From positions 2,170,001 through 2,234,000 of the forward strand of contig JACJXQ010000008.1 of NCBI GenBank assembly GCA_020636495.1: a DNA stretch of 64,000 bases, given 5' to 3'. This document shows positions 26,227-34,002 of the stretch, one piece after another. The stretch comes from Chitinophagales bacterium (GTDB lineage: Bacteria; Bacteroidota; Bacteroidia; Chitinophagales; Chitinophagaceae). Below the pieces are notes generated by a model that saw nothing but the letters and a program-made list of their open reading frames with translations, searched no databases and had not been told where the DNA came from. Position numbers and translations under genes: made by a program. Numbering within the stretch: the first letter of the stretch is position 1; each line of letters opens with the position of its first letter.

Positions 26227-26231
26227 AACAT

Positions 26232-26262
26232 CAAATATACAACTAAAATAACTAATTGCCAA
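26232..26262 (-). promoter_or_regulatory. Bacteroidota-type promoter driving the candidate small RNA
   Basis: Read on the minus strand: TTGG (26262-26259), a 19-nt spacer, then TATATTTG (26239-26232). This fits both elements and the exact spacing seen at the rRNA promoters of this window. Confidence 0.55.
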
Positions 26263-26407
26263 TTTTATTTTAATAATAATACTAAACTACAGGTACAGTG
26301 ACAGCACTTATCACAATAACATATAATTTAACTGTATCTCCTGAATGCCGGTTGCAAACCGGATGACTTAACAGGAAAAGCTTTTGAAAAAGCTGCACAA
26401 ATTGCAT

Positions 26408-26429
26408 AAAAAAAGCTCCCAAAGGGAGC
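26408..26429 (-). terminator. Terminator after tRNA-Ser
   Basis: On the minus strand GCTCCC (26429-26424) pairs with GGGAGC (26420-26415) over a 3-nt loop, with a run of seven T (26414-26408). It begins directly after the tRNA CCA end. Confidence 0.8.
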
Positions 26430-26430
26430 C

Positions 26431-26518
<88 letters not shown>

Positions 26519-26523
26519 GGGCG

Positions 26524-26553
26524 CAAAATTATATAAGCCGGTGGATTTTCAAA
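26524..26553 (-). promoter_or_regulatory. Promoter of tRNA-Ser
   Basis: On the minus strand TTTG (26553-26550), an 18-nt spacer and TAATTTTG (26531-26524) lie so close to the tRNA that transcription should start at or within a few bases of its mature 5' end (26518). Confidence 0.6.
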
Positions 26554-26669
26554 AAACTATTTTACGATTGGGTTATATTTTTTATAACACTATGTTAAAT
26601 GGCTACCTCTAACTGTAAGCCACACAACCATTACGCGTCTTAAAACGTATATCAATTAAATTTGTAATT

Positions 26670-27341
26670 ATGCTGAAGATCACAAAAATACTGGCCGGGG
26701 CTGTACTTTTAACCACACAGCTTACAGCTTGTGCACAAAACGGTAAATACACAGAATCAAAAACATTTAAAGACATGAACGAAACAACACCTGCATCTAA
26801 GAACGATAAACTGGAAGTAGCCACATTTGCAGCAGGGTGCTTTTGGTGTGTTGAGGCGCAGTATCAGCAACTGGATGGTGTGGAAAAAGTAGAATCAGGA
26901 TATATCGGTGGCCATGTGGCCAACCCCACCTACAAACAGGTATGCACCGGCAATACAGGCCATGCAGAAGCTTGTAATATCTATTACGACCCTTCTAAAA
27001 TATCTTACGATGAACTGCTGGCCGCATTTTGGGTAGCGCACGACCCTACCACCCTCAATCGCCAGGGCAATGATGTGGGTACGCAATACCGTTCTGCTAT
27101 CTTCTACCATAACAAAGAGCAGAAAGAAAAAGCGGAGGAATACAAACGCAGGCTGAACGAAGAGGGCGCATTCAGGGGGCCGATAGTTACGGAGATATCT
27201 CCATATACCACGTTTTATAAAGCTGAGGACTACCATCAAAACTACTACAATGAGAATCCCAACCAGGGTTACTGCCAGTTTGTGGTAAAGCCCAAAATGG
27301 ACAAATTCAAAAAGGTATTTGCCGATAAGCTGAAAAAATAA
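26670..27341 (+). CDS. msrA: Peptide-methionine (S)-S-oxide reductase, lipoprotein form
   Basis: MsrA reduces methionine-S-sulfoxide in proteins and free methionine. The catalytic Cys57 is in AAGCFWCVEA (GCFWC at 56-60), followed by GGHVANPTYKQVCTGNTGHAEA, HDPTTLNRQGNDVGTQYRSAIFY and a recycling Cys in NQGYCQFV. Unlike the plain cytoplasmic enzyme, this one has a lipoprotein signal with Cys21 in LTAC. It should therefore sit in the periplasm or at the outer membrane and repair envelope proteins. A TAAATTTG element (26657-26664) ends five bases before the ATG, so the mRNA may be nearly leaderless. Confidence 0.95.
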   Translation: MLKITKILAGAVLLTTQLTACAQNGKYTESKTFKDMNETTPASKNDKLEVATFAAGCFWCVEAQYQQLDGVEKVESGYIGGHVANPTYKQVCTGNTGHAEACNIYYDPSKISYDELLAAFWVAHDPTTLNRQGNDVGTQYRSAIFYHNKEQKEKAEEYKRRLNEEGAFRGPIVTEISPYTTFYKAEDYHQNYYNENPNQGYCQFVVKPKMDKFKKVFADKLKK

Positions 27342-27360
27342 TCTGAAACAGCATTTACTG

Positions 27361-27403
27361 ACGGGATATATGTATTCGTAAAGAATATATATCCCGTTTT
27401 TTT
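27361..27403 (+). terminator. Rho-independent terminator after msrA
   Basis: ACGGGATATAT (27361-27371) pairs with ATATATCCCGT (27387-27397) over a 15-nt loop, followed by a T7 run. Confidence 0.75.
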
Positions 27404-27404
27404 G

Positions 27405-27436
27405 TTTGAAGTCTTCAGCGTTTCGCGCTACTTTTG
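27405..27436 (+). promoter_or_regulatory. Promoter of hutI
   Basis: TTTG (27405-27408), a 20-nt spacer and TACTTTTG (27429-27436) match the -33/-7 pattern, 19 nt before the hutI ATG. Confidence 0.6.
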
Positions 27437-27455
27437 AAAGCCTAAATCAGTTCCT

Positions 27456-28697
27456 ATGCATTTATTGCTCACAAATATCAAACAGCTTTGTAATGTAGAA
27501 CAAGGCAACGACAGGAAACCCTTTGTTGCGGGTGCAGATATGAAGAAAATGGACTGCCTTGAGAACGCCTGGCTTCTCCTGGAGGATGGTGTGATAAGCG
27601 ATTTTGGTGATATGGAACACATCCATACCATACAGGCCGATAATGTACACGACGTAAACGGCGGACTGGTTTTACCTGCATGGGTCGATTCTCACACCCA
27701 CCTGGTATTCGCCGCATCTCGCGAAGAAGAGTTTGTAGATCGCATCAACGGGCTAAGTTACGAGGAGATAGCCCGTCGAGGGGGTGGTATACTGAACTCT
27801 GCCGGCAAAATGGCGGGCATAGACGAGGTAAGACTGTTTGACGAAAGCCTGGAACGACTGCACAGGGTCATAGCACAGGGAACGGGTGCCATAGAGATAA
27901 AAAGTGGCTACGGATTGAGCCTGGAAGCTGAACTGAAAATGCTCCGTGTCATCAGGCGATTGAAAGAAGAAGAACTGATTCCCGTCAAAGCTACCTTTTT
28001 GGCAGCGCATGCATATCCTTCTGATTTTAAAGAAGATCATGAAGGTTACCTGAACCTTATTATCAATAAAATGCTACCAGTAATAGCCGACGAAGGACTG
28101 GCCGACTACATGGATGTATTCTGCGAGAAGGGGTTTTTCAGTGTGGATGAAACGGAGCGCCTGCTTGAAGCCGGATGGAAATATGGCCTCAAACCCAAGA
28201 TACATGCCAACCAACTGCATCACTCCGGCGGTGTTCAGGTAGGGGTGAAGCATAAGGCCATCAGTGTAGACCACCTTGAGGCAGTGGGCGAAGAGGAGAT
28301 AAATGCATTGAAGTCAGGAAGTACCATACCTACCCTCTTACCGGGTGCTGCATTCTTCCTGGGCATTGGCTACCAGCCTGCACGTAAGATCATTGATGCC
28401 GGCCTGCCGGTGTGCCTGGCTACCGACTACAATCCCGGCTCTTGTCCTTCGGGTAATATCCCATTGCTACTCACATTGGCCTGCACACAACTCAAAATGA
28501 CACCTGAGGAGGCCATAAATGCAGTTACCATCAATGGAGCTGCCGCACTGGAGATGGCTGACCAAATGGGTAGCATAGCTGTGGGTAAAAAAGCTAACCT
28601 TATTATAACAAAGGAAATGCCCTCATTTTCATACATTCCGTATGATTTTGGCAATAATCCGGTTGAAAAAATGATATTATCAGGGCATATTGTATAG
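27456..28697 (+). CDS. hutI: Imidazolonepropionase
   Basis: HutI hydrolyses 4-imidazolone-5-propionate to N-formimidoyl-glutamate, the third step of histidine breakdown. The amidohydrolase metal site is seen in VDSHTHLVFAASREEEF (HxH), and RINGLSYEEIARRGGGI is specific to the family. AAHAYPSDF, HANQLHHSGGVQ, SVDHLEAVGEEE and ATDYNPGSCPSGN follow in order. The length (413) is normal. The usual hut neighbours (hutH, hutU, hutG) are absent from this window. It has its own promoter, with efp 48 nt downstream. Confidence 0.95.
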   Translation: MHLLLTNIKQLCNVEQGNDRKPFVAGADMKKMDCLENAWLLLEDGVISDFGDMEHIHTIQADNVHDVNGGLVLPAWVDSHTHLVFAASREEEFVDRINGLSYEEIARRGGGILNSAGKMAGIDEVRLFDESLERLHRVIAQGTGAIEIKSGYGLSLEAELKMLRVIRRLKEEELIPVKATFLAAHAYPSDFKEDHEGYLNLIINKMLPVIADEGLADYMDVFCEKGFFSVDETERLLEAGWKYGLKPKIHANQLHHSGGVQVGVKHKAISVDHLEAVGEEEINALKSGSTIPTLLPGAAFFLGIGYQPARKIIDAGLPVCLATDYNPGSCPSGNIPLLLTLACTQLKMTPEEAINAVTINGAAALEMADQMGSIAVGKKANLIITKEMPSFSYIPYDFGNNPVEKMILSGHIV

Positions 28698-28745
28698 TTT
28701 TTTGGCTTTTTCAGGTTACTTTTGCTTCCCGCGTAAAAATTAAAT

Positions 28746-29312
28746 ATGGCAACAACAGCAGATATTCGCAACGGCATCATCCTGAAGTTAGATGGTAGCC
28801 TGTACTCAGTAGTAGAATTCGGCCAGAACAAAACAGCCCGTGCGGCTGCCAAAGTCTGGGCAAAACTTAAAGGTGTAGATAACACACGGTCTATTGAACA
28901 CACCTGGAACTCAGGAGATACCATTTTCCCGGTTCGTATCGAAAAGCGTACGTTCCAGTTCCTGTACAAAGATGACATGGGCTACAACTTCATGGACAAT
29001 GAGACCTTTGAACAGATAACGATGCCTGAATCGGCTATAGACAATCCTGCATTGTACAAAGACGGACAGGAGTGCTATATCAACGTAAATACCGAAACAG
29101 AACAACCTATGAATGTGGAACTGCCCGCAAACATAGTAATGGAGGTTACCTATACAGAGCCGGGCCTTAAAGGCGATACCGCAACACGTACCTTAAAGCA
29201 GGCTACTGTTGAAACAGGAGCTACCGTTAACGTTCCTCTTTTTGTGAACGAAGGCGAAAAAATAAGAATTGATACAAAAACAGGCGCCTATATGGAGCGT
29301 GTAAAAGAATAA
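28746..29312 (+). CDS. efp: Elongation factor P with non-canonical modification loop
   Basis: EF-P relieves ribosome stalling at polyproline. The 188-residue length and three-barrel plan are normal, with FLYKDDMGYNFMDNETFEQI in domain II and EPGLKGDTATRTLKQATVETGA plus VPLFVNEGEKIRIDTKTGAYMERV in domain III. In domain I the loop that usually reads PGKG, with the modified Lys, is replaced by FGQNKTARAAAKVWAKLKG. Candidate tip residues are Lys29 and Arg32. This either needs a different modification or none. The gene leads an efp-accB-accC run, common in Bacteroidota. Confidence 0.93.
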   Translation: MATTADIRNGIILKLDGSLYSVVEFGQNKTARAAAKVWAKLKGVDNTRSIEHTWNSGDTIFPVRIEKRTFQFLYKDDMGYNFMDNETFEQITMPESAIDNPALYKDGQECYINVNTETEQPMNVELPANIVMEVTYTEPGLKGDTATRTLKQATVETGATVNVPLFVNEGEKIRIDTKTGAYMERVKE

Positions 29313-29337
29313 ATTACCCATCAATAAAATTTAAACT

Positions 29338-29820
29338 ATGGATTTAAAGCAGATTCAGGAGCTGATAAAAGCTGTCAACAAATCTGAACTCAGTGAATTG
29401 AGTATAAAGGATGGTGATTTTGAAATTACTATCAAACAAGAGCAAAAGGGTGAACAACAGGTAGTGACAGTTCAGGCACCACAACCGGTTGCTCAGCAAC
29501 TGGTAGCACCTGCTCCTCAGGCAGTACCGGCTGCAGAAGCACCTGCTGCAACTCCCGCTCCTGCTCCGGCAGCTGACAACACGATCACTATCAAGTCTCC
29601 GATGATCGGAACTTTCTATCGTAGTGGTAAACCCGGCGAGCCTCCGTTTGTAAGTGTTGGAGACAGCATTGCTGCTGGTGACCATATATGCATCATCGAG
29701 GCAATGAAACTGTTCAACGAGATAGAATCAGAGGTGAACGGTAAGATCGTAAAAGTGCTCGTGGATGATGCATCTCCGGTAGAATTCGATCAGCCCCTTT
29801 TCCTGGTTGAACCTGCGTAA
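29338..29820 (+). CDS. accB: Biotin carboxyl carrier protein of acetyl-CoA carboxylase
   Basis: AccB carries the carboxyl group on biotin between biotin carboxylase and carboxyltransferase in the first step of fatty acid synthesis. Residues 1-35 are the usual N-terminal segment, about 45-80 are a Pro/Ala/Gln-rich flexible linker, and 82-160 are the biotinyl domain. The biotinylated lysine is Lys124 in CIIEAMKLFNEIE. It lies 25 nt after efp and is followed by accC, its partner, after an 88-nt gap that can fold into a long hairpin. Confidence 0.95.
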   Translation: MDLKQIQELIKAVNKSELSELSIKDGDFEITIKQEQKGEQQVVTVQAPQPVAQQLVAPAPQAVPAAEAPAATPAPAPAADNTITIKSPMIGTFYRSGKPGEPPFVSVGDSIAAGDHICIIEAMKLFNEIESEVNGKIVKVLVDDASPVEFDQPLFLVEPA

Positions 29821-29833
29821 TACTATTTTTTAT

Positions 29834-29884
29834 AATGGCTCAATTGCTCAATTTGTTGATAAAACAATGAGTAACTGAGCCATT
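29834..29884 (+). repeat. Long stem-loop between accB and accC
   Basis: AATGGCTCA (29834-29842) pairs fully with TGAGCCATT (29876-29884). Inside, TTGCTCA pairs with TGAGTAA and TTGTT with AACAA, giving a nested hairpin of about 51 nt. No T run follows, so it is not a clear terminator. It may set mRNA stability or the accB:accC ratio. Related words (CAATTG, ATTGAG, AAGCAATT) recur just downstream. Confidence 0.5.
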
Positions 29885-29908
29885 GAGACATTAAGCAATT
29901 AACAACAT

Positions 29909-31246
29909 ATGTTTAAGAAGATATTGATAGCAAACAGGGGTGAAATAGCTTTGCGTGTGATACGCACCTGCCGCGAAATGGGTATCAGCACGGTAGCGGT
30001 CTACTCTACTGCCGATGCTGACAGCCTGCACGTACGTTTTGCCGACGAGGCAGTATGTATCGGTAAGCCACAGAGCTCCGACTCTTACCTAAATATTCCA
30101 CGTATCATGGCAGCGGCTGAGATAACCAATGCCGATGCTATACATCCGGGCTATGGTTTTCTTGCCGAGAATGCTGAATTTGCAGACATCTGTGCCGGTT
30201 ACAACATCAAATTCATAGGGCCTAATTCTGAAATGATGCGCTTGATGGGTGACAAGATCACCGCCAAAGATACCATGATAAAGGCCGGTGTACCGGTTAT
30301 CCCGGGCTCTGAAGGACTGTTAAGCGGCCCTGCAGAAGCTAAAAAACTTGCAGCAGACATGGGCTATCCTGTACTGTTGAAAGCAACAGCAGGTGGTGGC
30401 GGTAAGGGTATGCGCCTGGTGTGGAAAGAAGAAGAGATAGAAAAAGCATTTGAAAGTGCCCGTAGCGAAGCTGCAGCTGCATTTGGCAACGATGGCATCT
30501 ATATGGAAAAATTTGTTGAAGAACCACGCCATATAGAGATACAGATTGCCGGCGATCAGTTTGGCAATGTCTGCCACCTCAGCGAGCGCGACTGCTCTAT
30601 TCAGCGTCGTCACCAGAAATTGGTAGAAGAGTCCCCTTCTCCTTTTATGACACCTGAACTGCGCGAAGCGATGGGTGAGGCTGCTATCAAAGCGGCCAAA
30701 GCCATCAACTACGAGAGCGTGGGCACTATTGAGTTCCTGGTAGACAAACACAGAAATTTCTACTTTATGGAGATGAACACCCGTATACAGGTAGAACACT
30801 GTGTTACGGAAGAGGTGATCAACTTCGACCTGATAAAAGAGCAGATCAAAATAGCTGCCGGTATTGAGATCAGCGGTAAGAACTACCTGCCTGAGATGCA
30901 CGCTATCGAATGCCGTATCAATGCAGAAGACCCTTACAACGATTTCAGGCCCAGCCCCGGCAAAATAACGGTATTGCACACCCCAGGTGGACATGGTGTA
31001 CGCGTAGACTCACATATATACGCAGGCTATACCATACCTCCCTACTACGACTCAATGATAGGCAAGCTGATAGCCGTAGCGCAAACACGCGAAGAAGCTA
31101 TCAACACAATGGAGCGCGCACTGAGCGAGTATGTGATAGAAGGTGTTAAGACCACTATCCCGTTCCACCTGCAATTAATGAAAGACGAAAAGTTCCGCAG
31201 CGGCGATTTCAACACCAAGTTCATTGAAAGCTTCGTACTGGAATAG
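29909..31246 (+). CDS. accC: Acetyl-CoA carboxylase biotin carboxylase subunit
   Basis: AccC carboxylates biotin on AccB with ATP and bicarbonate. The 445-residue protein has the ATP-grasp plan: KILIANRGEIALRVIRTCRE at the N-terminus, HPGYGFLAENAEFA, the glycine-rich ATP loop KATAGGGGKGMRLV, the HIEIQIAGDQFGN strand, catalytic EMNTRIQVEHCVTE, and the C-terminal SPGKI and GVRVDSHIYAGY segments. It completes the efp-accB-accC cluster. The accA and accD genes are not in the window. A good terminator follows. Confidence 0.96.
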   Translation: MFKKILIANRGEIALRVIRTCREMGISTVAVYSTADADSLHVRFADEAVCIGKPQSSDSYLNIPRIMAAAEITNADAIHPGYGFLAENAEFADICAGYNIKFIGPNSEMMRLMGDKITAKDTMIKAGVPVIPGSEGLLSGPAEAKKLAADMGYPVLLKATAGGGGKGMRLVWKEEEIEKAFESARSEAAAAFGNDGIYMEKFVEEPRHIEIQIAGDQFGNVCHLSERDCSIQRRHQKLVEESPSPFMTPELREAMGEAAIKAAKAINYESVGTIEFLVDKHRNFYFMEMNTRIQVEHCVTEEVINFDLIKEQIKIAAGIEISGKNYLPEMHAIECRINAEDPYNDFRPSPGKITVLHTPGGHGVRVDSHIYAGYTIPPYYDSMIGKLIAVAQTREEAINTMERALSEYVIEGVKTTIPFHLQLMKDEKFRSGDFNTKFIESFVLE

Positions 31247-31267
31247 TACTTCATAACACGACAGTGA

Positions 31268-31298
31268 AAGGCGTTGAGTGTGCTCAACGCCTTTTTTC
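31268..31298 (+). terminator. Rho-independent terminator after accC
   Basis: AAGGCGTTGAG (31268-31278) pairs perfectly with CTCAACGCCTT (31283-31293) over a 4-nt loop, followed by a T run. Confidence 0.85.
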
Positions 31299-31396
31299 CT
31301 TAACTTTTTGCCTGAGTCTGCATTGTTGCCTAAGCAATGGCGCAGCTAACCACCTTTTTTGACGTTTTCATACCTTATTTCTTTGTGGTTATGCGG

Positions 31397-31404
31397 TACA
31401 TTTG
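31397..31404 (+). promoter_or_regulatory. Candidate -7 element upstream of the VOC protein gene
   Basis: TACATTTG matches TAnnTTTG 19 nt before the ATG. The -33 element is not clear. Confidence 0.4.
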
Positions 31405-31423
31405 AATCACAAAAGATAAAGCT

Positions 31424-31852
31424 ATGGCGATCATCAATCCACATATAAATTTCAACGGCAATGCTGAAGAAGCATTTATGTTTTACAAGTCAGTATTTGG
31501 AGGTGACTTTTCAAAGATCATCCGTTTCAAAGACATTTCTGGCCCCGAAATGCCCATTGCCGAAAAAGACGAGAATAAGCTCATGCACATTGCATTGCCG
31601 ATAGGGAAAAACAATAAGTTGATGGCCAACGATGTCCCAGAATTTATGGGAAAGGTAAACGAGCGGGAGCATAGGAGTAAGATATCTGTAAGCACCGAAA
31701 GCAAGGAAGAAGCTGATCAATTATTCAACGGACTTTCGGCAGGTGGAGAAATAGAAGTACCCATCACAGAGAGTTTCGGAGGAGCCTACTTTGGTATGTT
31801 CAGAGATAAATATGGCATTGAGTGGATGGTAGAGTTTGACCCCGGCAAGTGA
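31424..31852 (+). CDS. VOC-family protein (PhnB-like glyoxalase fold)
   Basis: The 142-residue protein begins INPHINFNGNAEEAFMFYKSVFGG and ends GGAYFGMFRDKYGIEWMVEF, the typical start and end of PhnB-like members of the vicinal oxygen chelate superfamily. These small proteins often form dimers, and their substrates are mostly unknown; despite old names they are not shown to be methyltransferases. The residues for a full metal site are not obvious. It stands as a single gene after the accC terminator. Confidence 0.85.
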   Translation: MAIINPHINFNGNAEEAFMFYKSVFGGDFSKIIRFKDISGPEMPIAEKDENKLMHIALPIGKNNKLMANDVPEFMGKVNEREHRSKISVSTESKEEADQLFNGLSAGGEIEVPITESFGGAYFGMFRDKYGIEWMVEFDPGK

Positions 31853-31889
31853 GGGAATCTATATGTTGCAATTCCCTAACCGGTAAGGC

Positions 31890-32054
31890 ATGACACCGAA
31901 CCAACCGGTCCTCCGGGTCATGGATGTCCTACTGAACGAAACAGCGATACATGAGGTAATGCAGGAGATAAAAGCAATTGGCACACGGCTAACTATTTCC
32001 ACATATGTCCACTGCATTGAATACGACAATTACTTTAAAGTAGCGATCATCTGA
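31890..32054 (+). CDS. Possible small protein of 54 residues
   Basis: An ATG at 31890, preceded by AAGG at 31885-31888, opens a 54-codon frame ending at TGA 32052-32054, in the gap between the VOC gene and the convergent mrp gene. The product would read MTPNQPVLRVMDVL and end HCIEYDNYFKVAII. No family is recognised. It is a low-confidence call, since a frame of this length can arise by chance. Confidence 0.25.
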   Translation: MTPNQPVLRVMDVLLNETAIHEVMQEIKAIGTRLTISTYVHCIEYDNYFKVAII

Positions 32055-32085
32055 GGGTTGGCACTATCTCCAACTCGTCATCACC

Positions 32086-33189
32086 CTACTCCAGTATCTC
32101 CACCACTTTGGTAGGCTCTATGTTGGCATTACGCATAGATACATTTCTGGCTACATTACGTGCCAGATCGAGGAATATCCCCCTGGAAGGATTGGTCTCA
32201 TCCAATGCAGCCGGCATACCTATATCCCCCCCCTCGCGTATGTTTTGTACAATAGGTACTTCGCCCAGGTATGGCAGTTCAAACTGTTCGGCCATTTTGT
32301 GCGCACCACCTTTACCAAACAGGTAATATTTATTCTCAGGCAGTTCGGCAGGTGTGAAATATGCCATATTTTCTACTATACCTAGTATAGGTATGTTTAT
32401 CTGCGGTTGTTTAAACATCATGATGGCCTTTTTTGCGTCAGCCGCAGCCACTGCCTGTGGTGTAGATACGATAACGGCTCCCGTAACCGGAACAGCCTGC
32501 ACAAGGGTAAGGTGTATATCGCCCGTACCCGGAGGCAGGTCTATCACAAGGTAATCCAGGTCGCCCCAGTGTACATCGGTGATGAATTGTTTGAGTGCAG
32601 AGCTGGCAATGGGTCCTCTCCAAACCACTGCCTGTTTCTCGTCTACCAGCAGCCCAATACTCATGGCTTTGATACCATGCCTTTCTATTGGTACGATCTT
32701 GCCTTTACCCGTTCCGTCCGGGTCTGTCATTTTAGGTCGTTCGTCGCGTATGCCCAGCATAATAGGTATAGAAGGGCCATAAATGTCGGCGTCCAATATA
32801 CCCACTTTCGCACCCTCTTCAGCCAGGGCAATAGCCAGGTTGACCGCCACCGTAGACTTACCTACCCCGCCTTTGCCGGAGCCTACGGCTATAATGTTCT
32901 TAACATTGGGCAGCAATGCGAGGTTATCTTTACGGTTGCTATTCACATTTGAGGTCATTTTTACAGTAACAACGGCATCTTTGGTCACCAGCAGATGTAT
33001 GGCATTGATACAGGCTTTTTCTATCATCTCCTTCATAGGGCAGGCCGGTGTTGTCAACACCACTGTAAACGACACATTATTGCCGTTTATCTCAATATCC
33101 TTCACCATATTCAGGGTCACGAGGTCTTTGCCCAGGTCCGGGTCATCTACATTACTCAATGCCTTTAAAACCGCTTCTTTCGTAATCAT
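32086..33189 (-). CDS. mrp: Mrp/ApbC-type iron-sulfur carrier ATPase
   Basis: The 367-residue protein has an N-terminal MIP18/DUF59 domain (residues 1-90) followed by a P-loop ParA/MinD-type ATPase with the deviant Walker A VGSGKGGVGKSTVAVNLA, DADIYGPSIPIMLG and DLPPGTGDIHLTLVQ. Family members bind and transfer Fe-S clusters. The CxxC that normally bridges the dimer cluster is absent: the segment reads VENMAYFTPAELPENKYYLFG, a variant I associate with Bacteroidota. The gene is alone on the minus strand. Confidence 0.93.
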   Translation of the reverse strand: MITKEAVLKALSNVDDPDLGKDLVTLNMVKDIEINGNNVSFTVVLTTPACPMKEMIEKACINAIHLLVTKDAVVTVKMTSNVNSNRKDNLALLPNVKNIIAVGSGKGGVGKSTVAVNLAIALAEEGAKVGILDADIYGPSIPIMLGIRDERPKMTDPDGTGKGKIVPIERHGIKAMSIGLLVDEKQAVVWRGPIASSALKQFITDVHWGDLDYLVIDLPPGTGDIHLTLVQAVPVTGAVIVSTPQAVAAADAKKAIMMFKQPQINIPILGIVENMAYFTPAELPENKYYLFGKGGAHKMAEQFELPYLGEVPIVQNIREGGDIGMPAALDETNPSRGIFLDLARNVARNVSMRNANIEPTKVVEILE

Positions 33190-33316
33190 ACTAAACCTTT
33201 GTTAAAGTAAAATGTGTGTTATGCAAAAGTAAGCCATAGAGTTTTTCTTTGTGCATAAATCAATACCTGATTACTGATAGTTTTATTAGTTATATTGATA
33301 TGATGATTAAATCGGT

Positions 33317-33347
33317 TTTATAGATAGGCTAAAACTCTGTAAATTTG
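33317..33347 (+). promoter_or_regulatory. Promoter with possible leaderless transcript
   Basis: TTTA (33317-33320), a 19-nt spacer and TAAATTTG (33340-33347) match the promoter pattern. The ATG lies only 6 nt beyond the -7 element, so the mRNA may start at or next to the start codon. Confidence 0.5.
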
Positions 33348-33352
33348 ACGAA

Positions 33353-34000
33353 ATGCGTATGAGACCAAGGGTGTACAGCCTGTTATTAGCAACCGGCCTT
33401 TTATTGGCGAATAGTTCATTTGCACAGAACGAAGAAGAAAAAATCGTGCAGATAAATGGGGTCACAATGACTGCCGACAGCCTGCGTGCCGTGCCGGGTG
33501 CGGTGATCATGCTGAAGAACAACTACAGGGGTACTATCTCTAACGAGTTGGGTGTCTTCTCAATTGTCGCACACAAAGGTGACACACTTGTGTTTACAGA
33601 GCTGGGATTTCGCCCGAAAGAGTTCATCATTCCTCATGAAATTGATGGCCATTATTTCTCAATGGTACAACTGATGACACAGGACACATTTTACCTGCAG
33701 GAAACCATTATACGCCCATACCCTACACGAGAAGAATTCAACTACGCATTCAAATATTGGGATGTTCCCGATGACCGCTATGAAAGGGCCAGGAAAAACA
33801 CTGAGGCTTTAATGCTGCGTGCGCTGGCTTATACTATTCCTAAAGATGGTGGTGAAAATCAAAGTGCCTACCAGAATATCCAGGCACAGAAAGCTGTATA
33901 TTATGGTCAGCAACCACCCAGCAATTGGTTTAACCCATTGGCATGGGCTGAATTTTATGAAGCCTGGAAACGAGGCGATTTCAAGAAAAGAAAATACTAA
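33353..34000 (+). CDS. Exported carboxypeptidase-regulatory-like domain protein
   Basis: The 215-residue protein has a signal peptide (to about SSFAQ, residue 24). It is followed by a carboxypeptidase-regulatory-like beta domain (about 32-120) with PGAVIMLKNNYRGTISNELGVFSIVAHKGDTLVFTELGF, the same core seen at the N-terminus of many SusC-like receptors. The C-terminal 95 residues (FNYAFKYWDVPDDRYERAR...) have no family that I can name. It is presumably periplasmic. The stop codon lies 2 nt from the stop of the convergent metalloprotease gene. The second ATG at 33359 is an alternative start. Confidence 0.75.
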   Translation: MRMRPRVYSLLLATGLLLANSSFAQNEEEKIVQINGVTMTADSLRAVPGAVIMLKNNYRGTISNELGVFSIVAHKGDTLVFTELGFRPKEFIIPHEIDGHYFSMVQLMTQDTFYLQETIIRPYPTREEFNYAFKYWDVPDDRYERARKNTEALMLRALAYTIPKDGGENQSAYQNIQAQKAVYYGQQPPSNWFNPLAWAEFYEAWKRGDFKKRKY

Positions 34001-34002
34001 GA

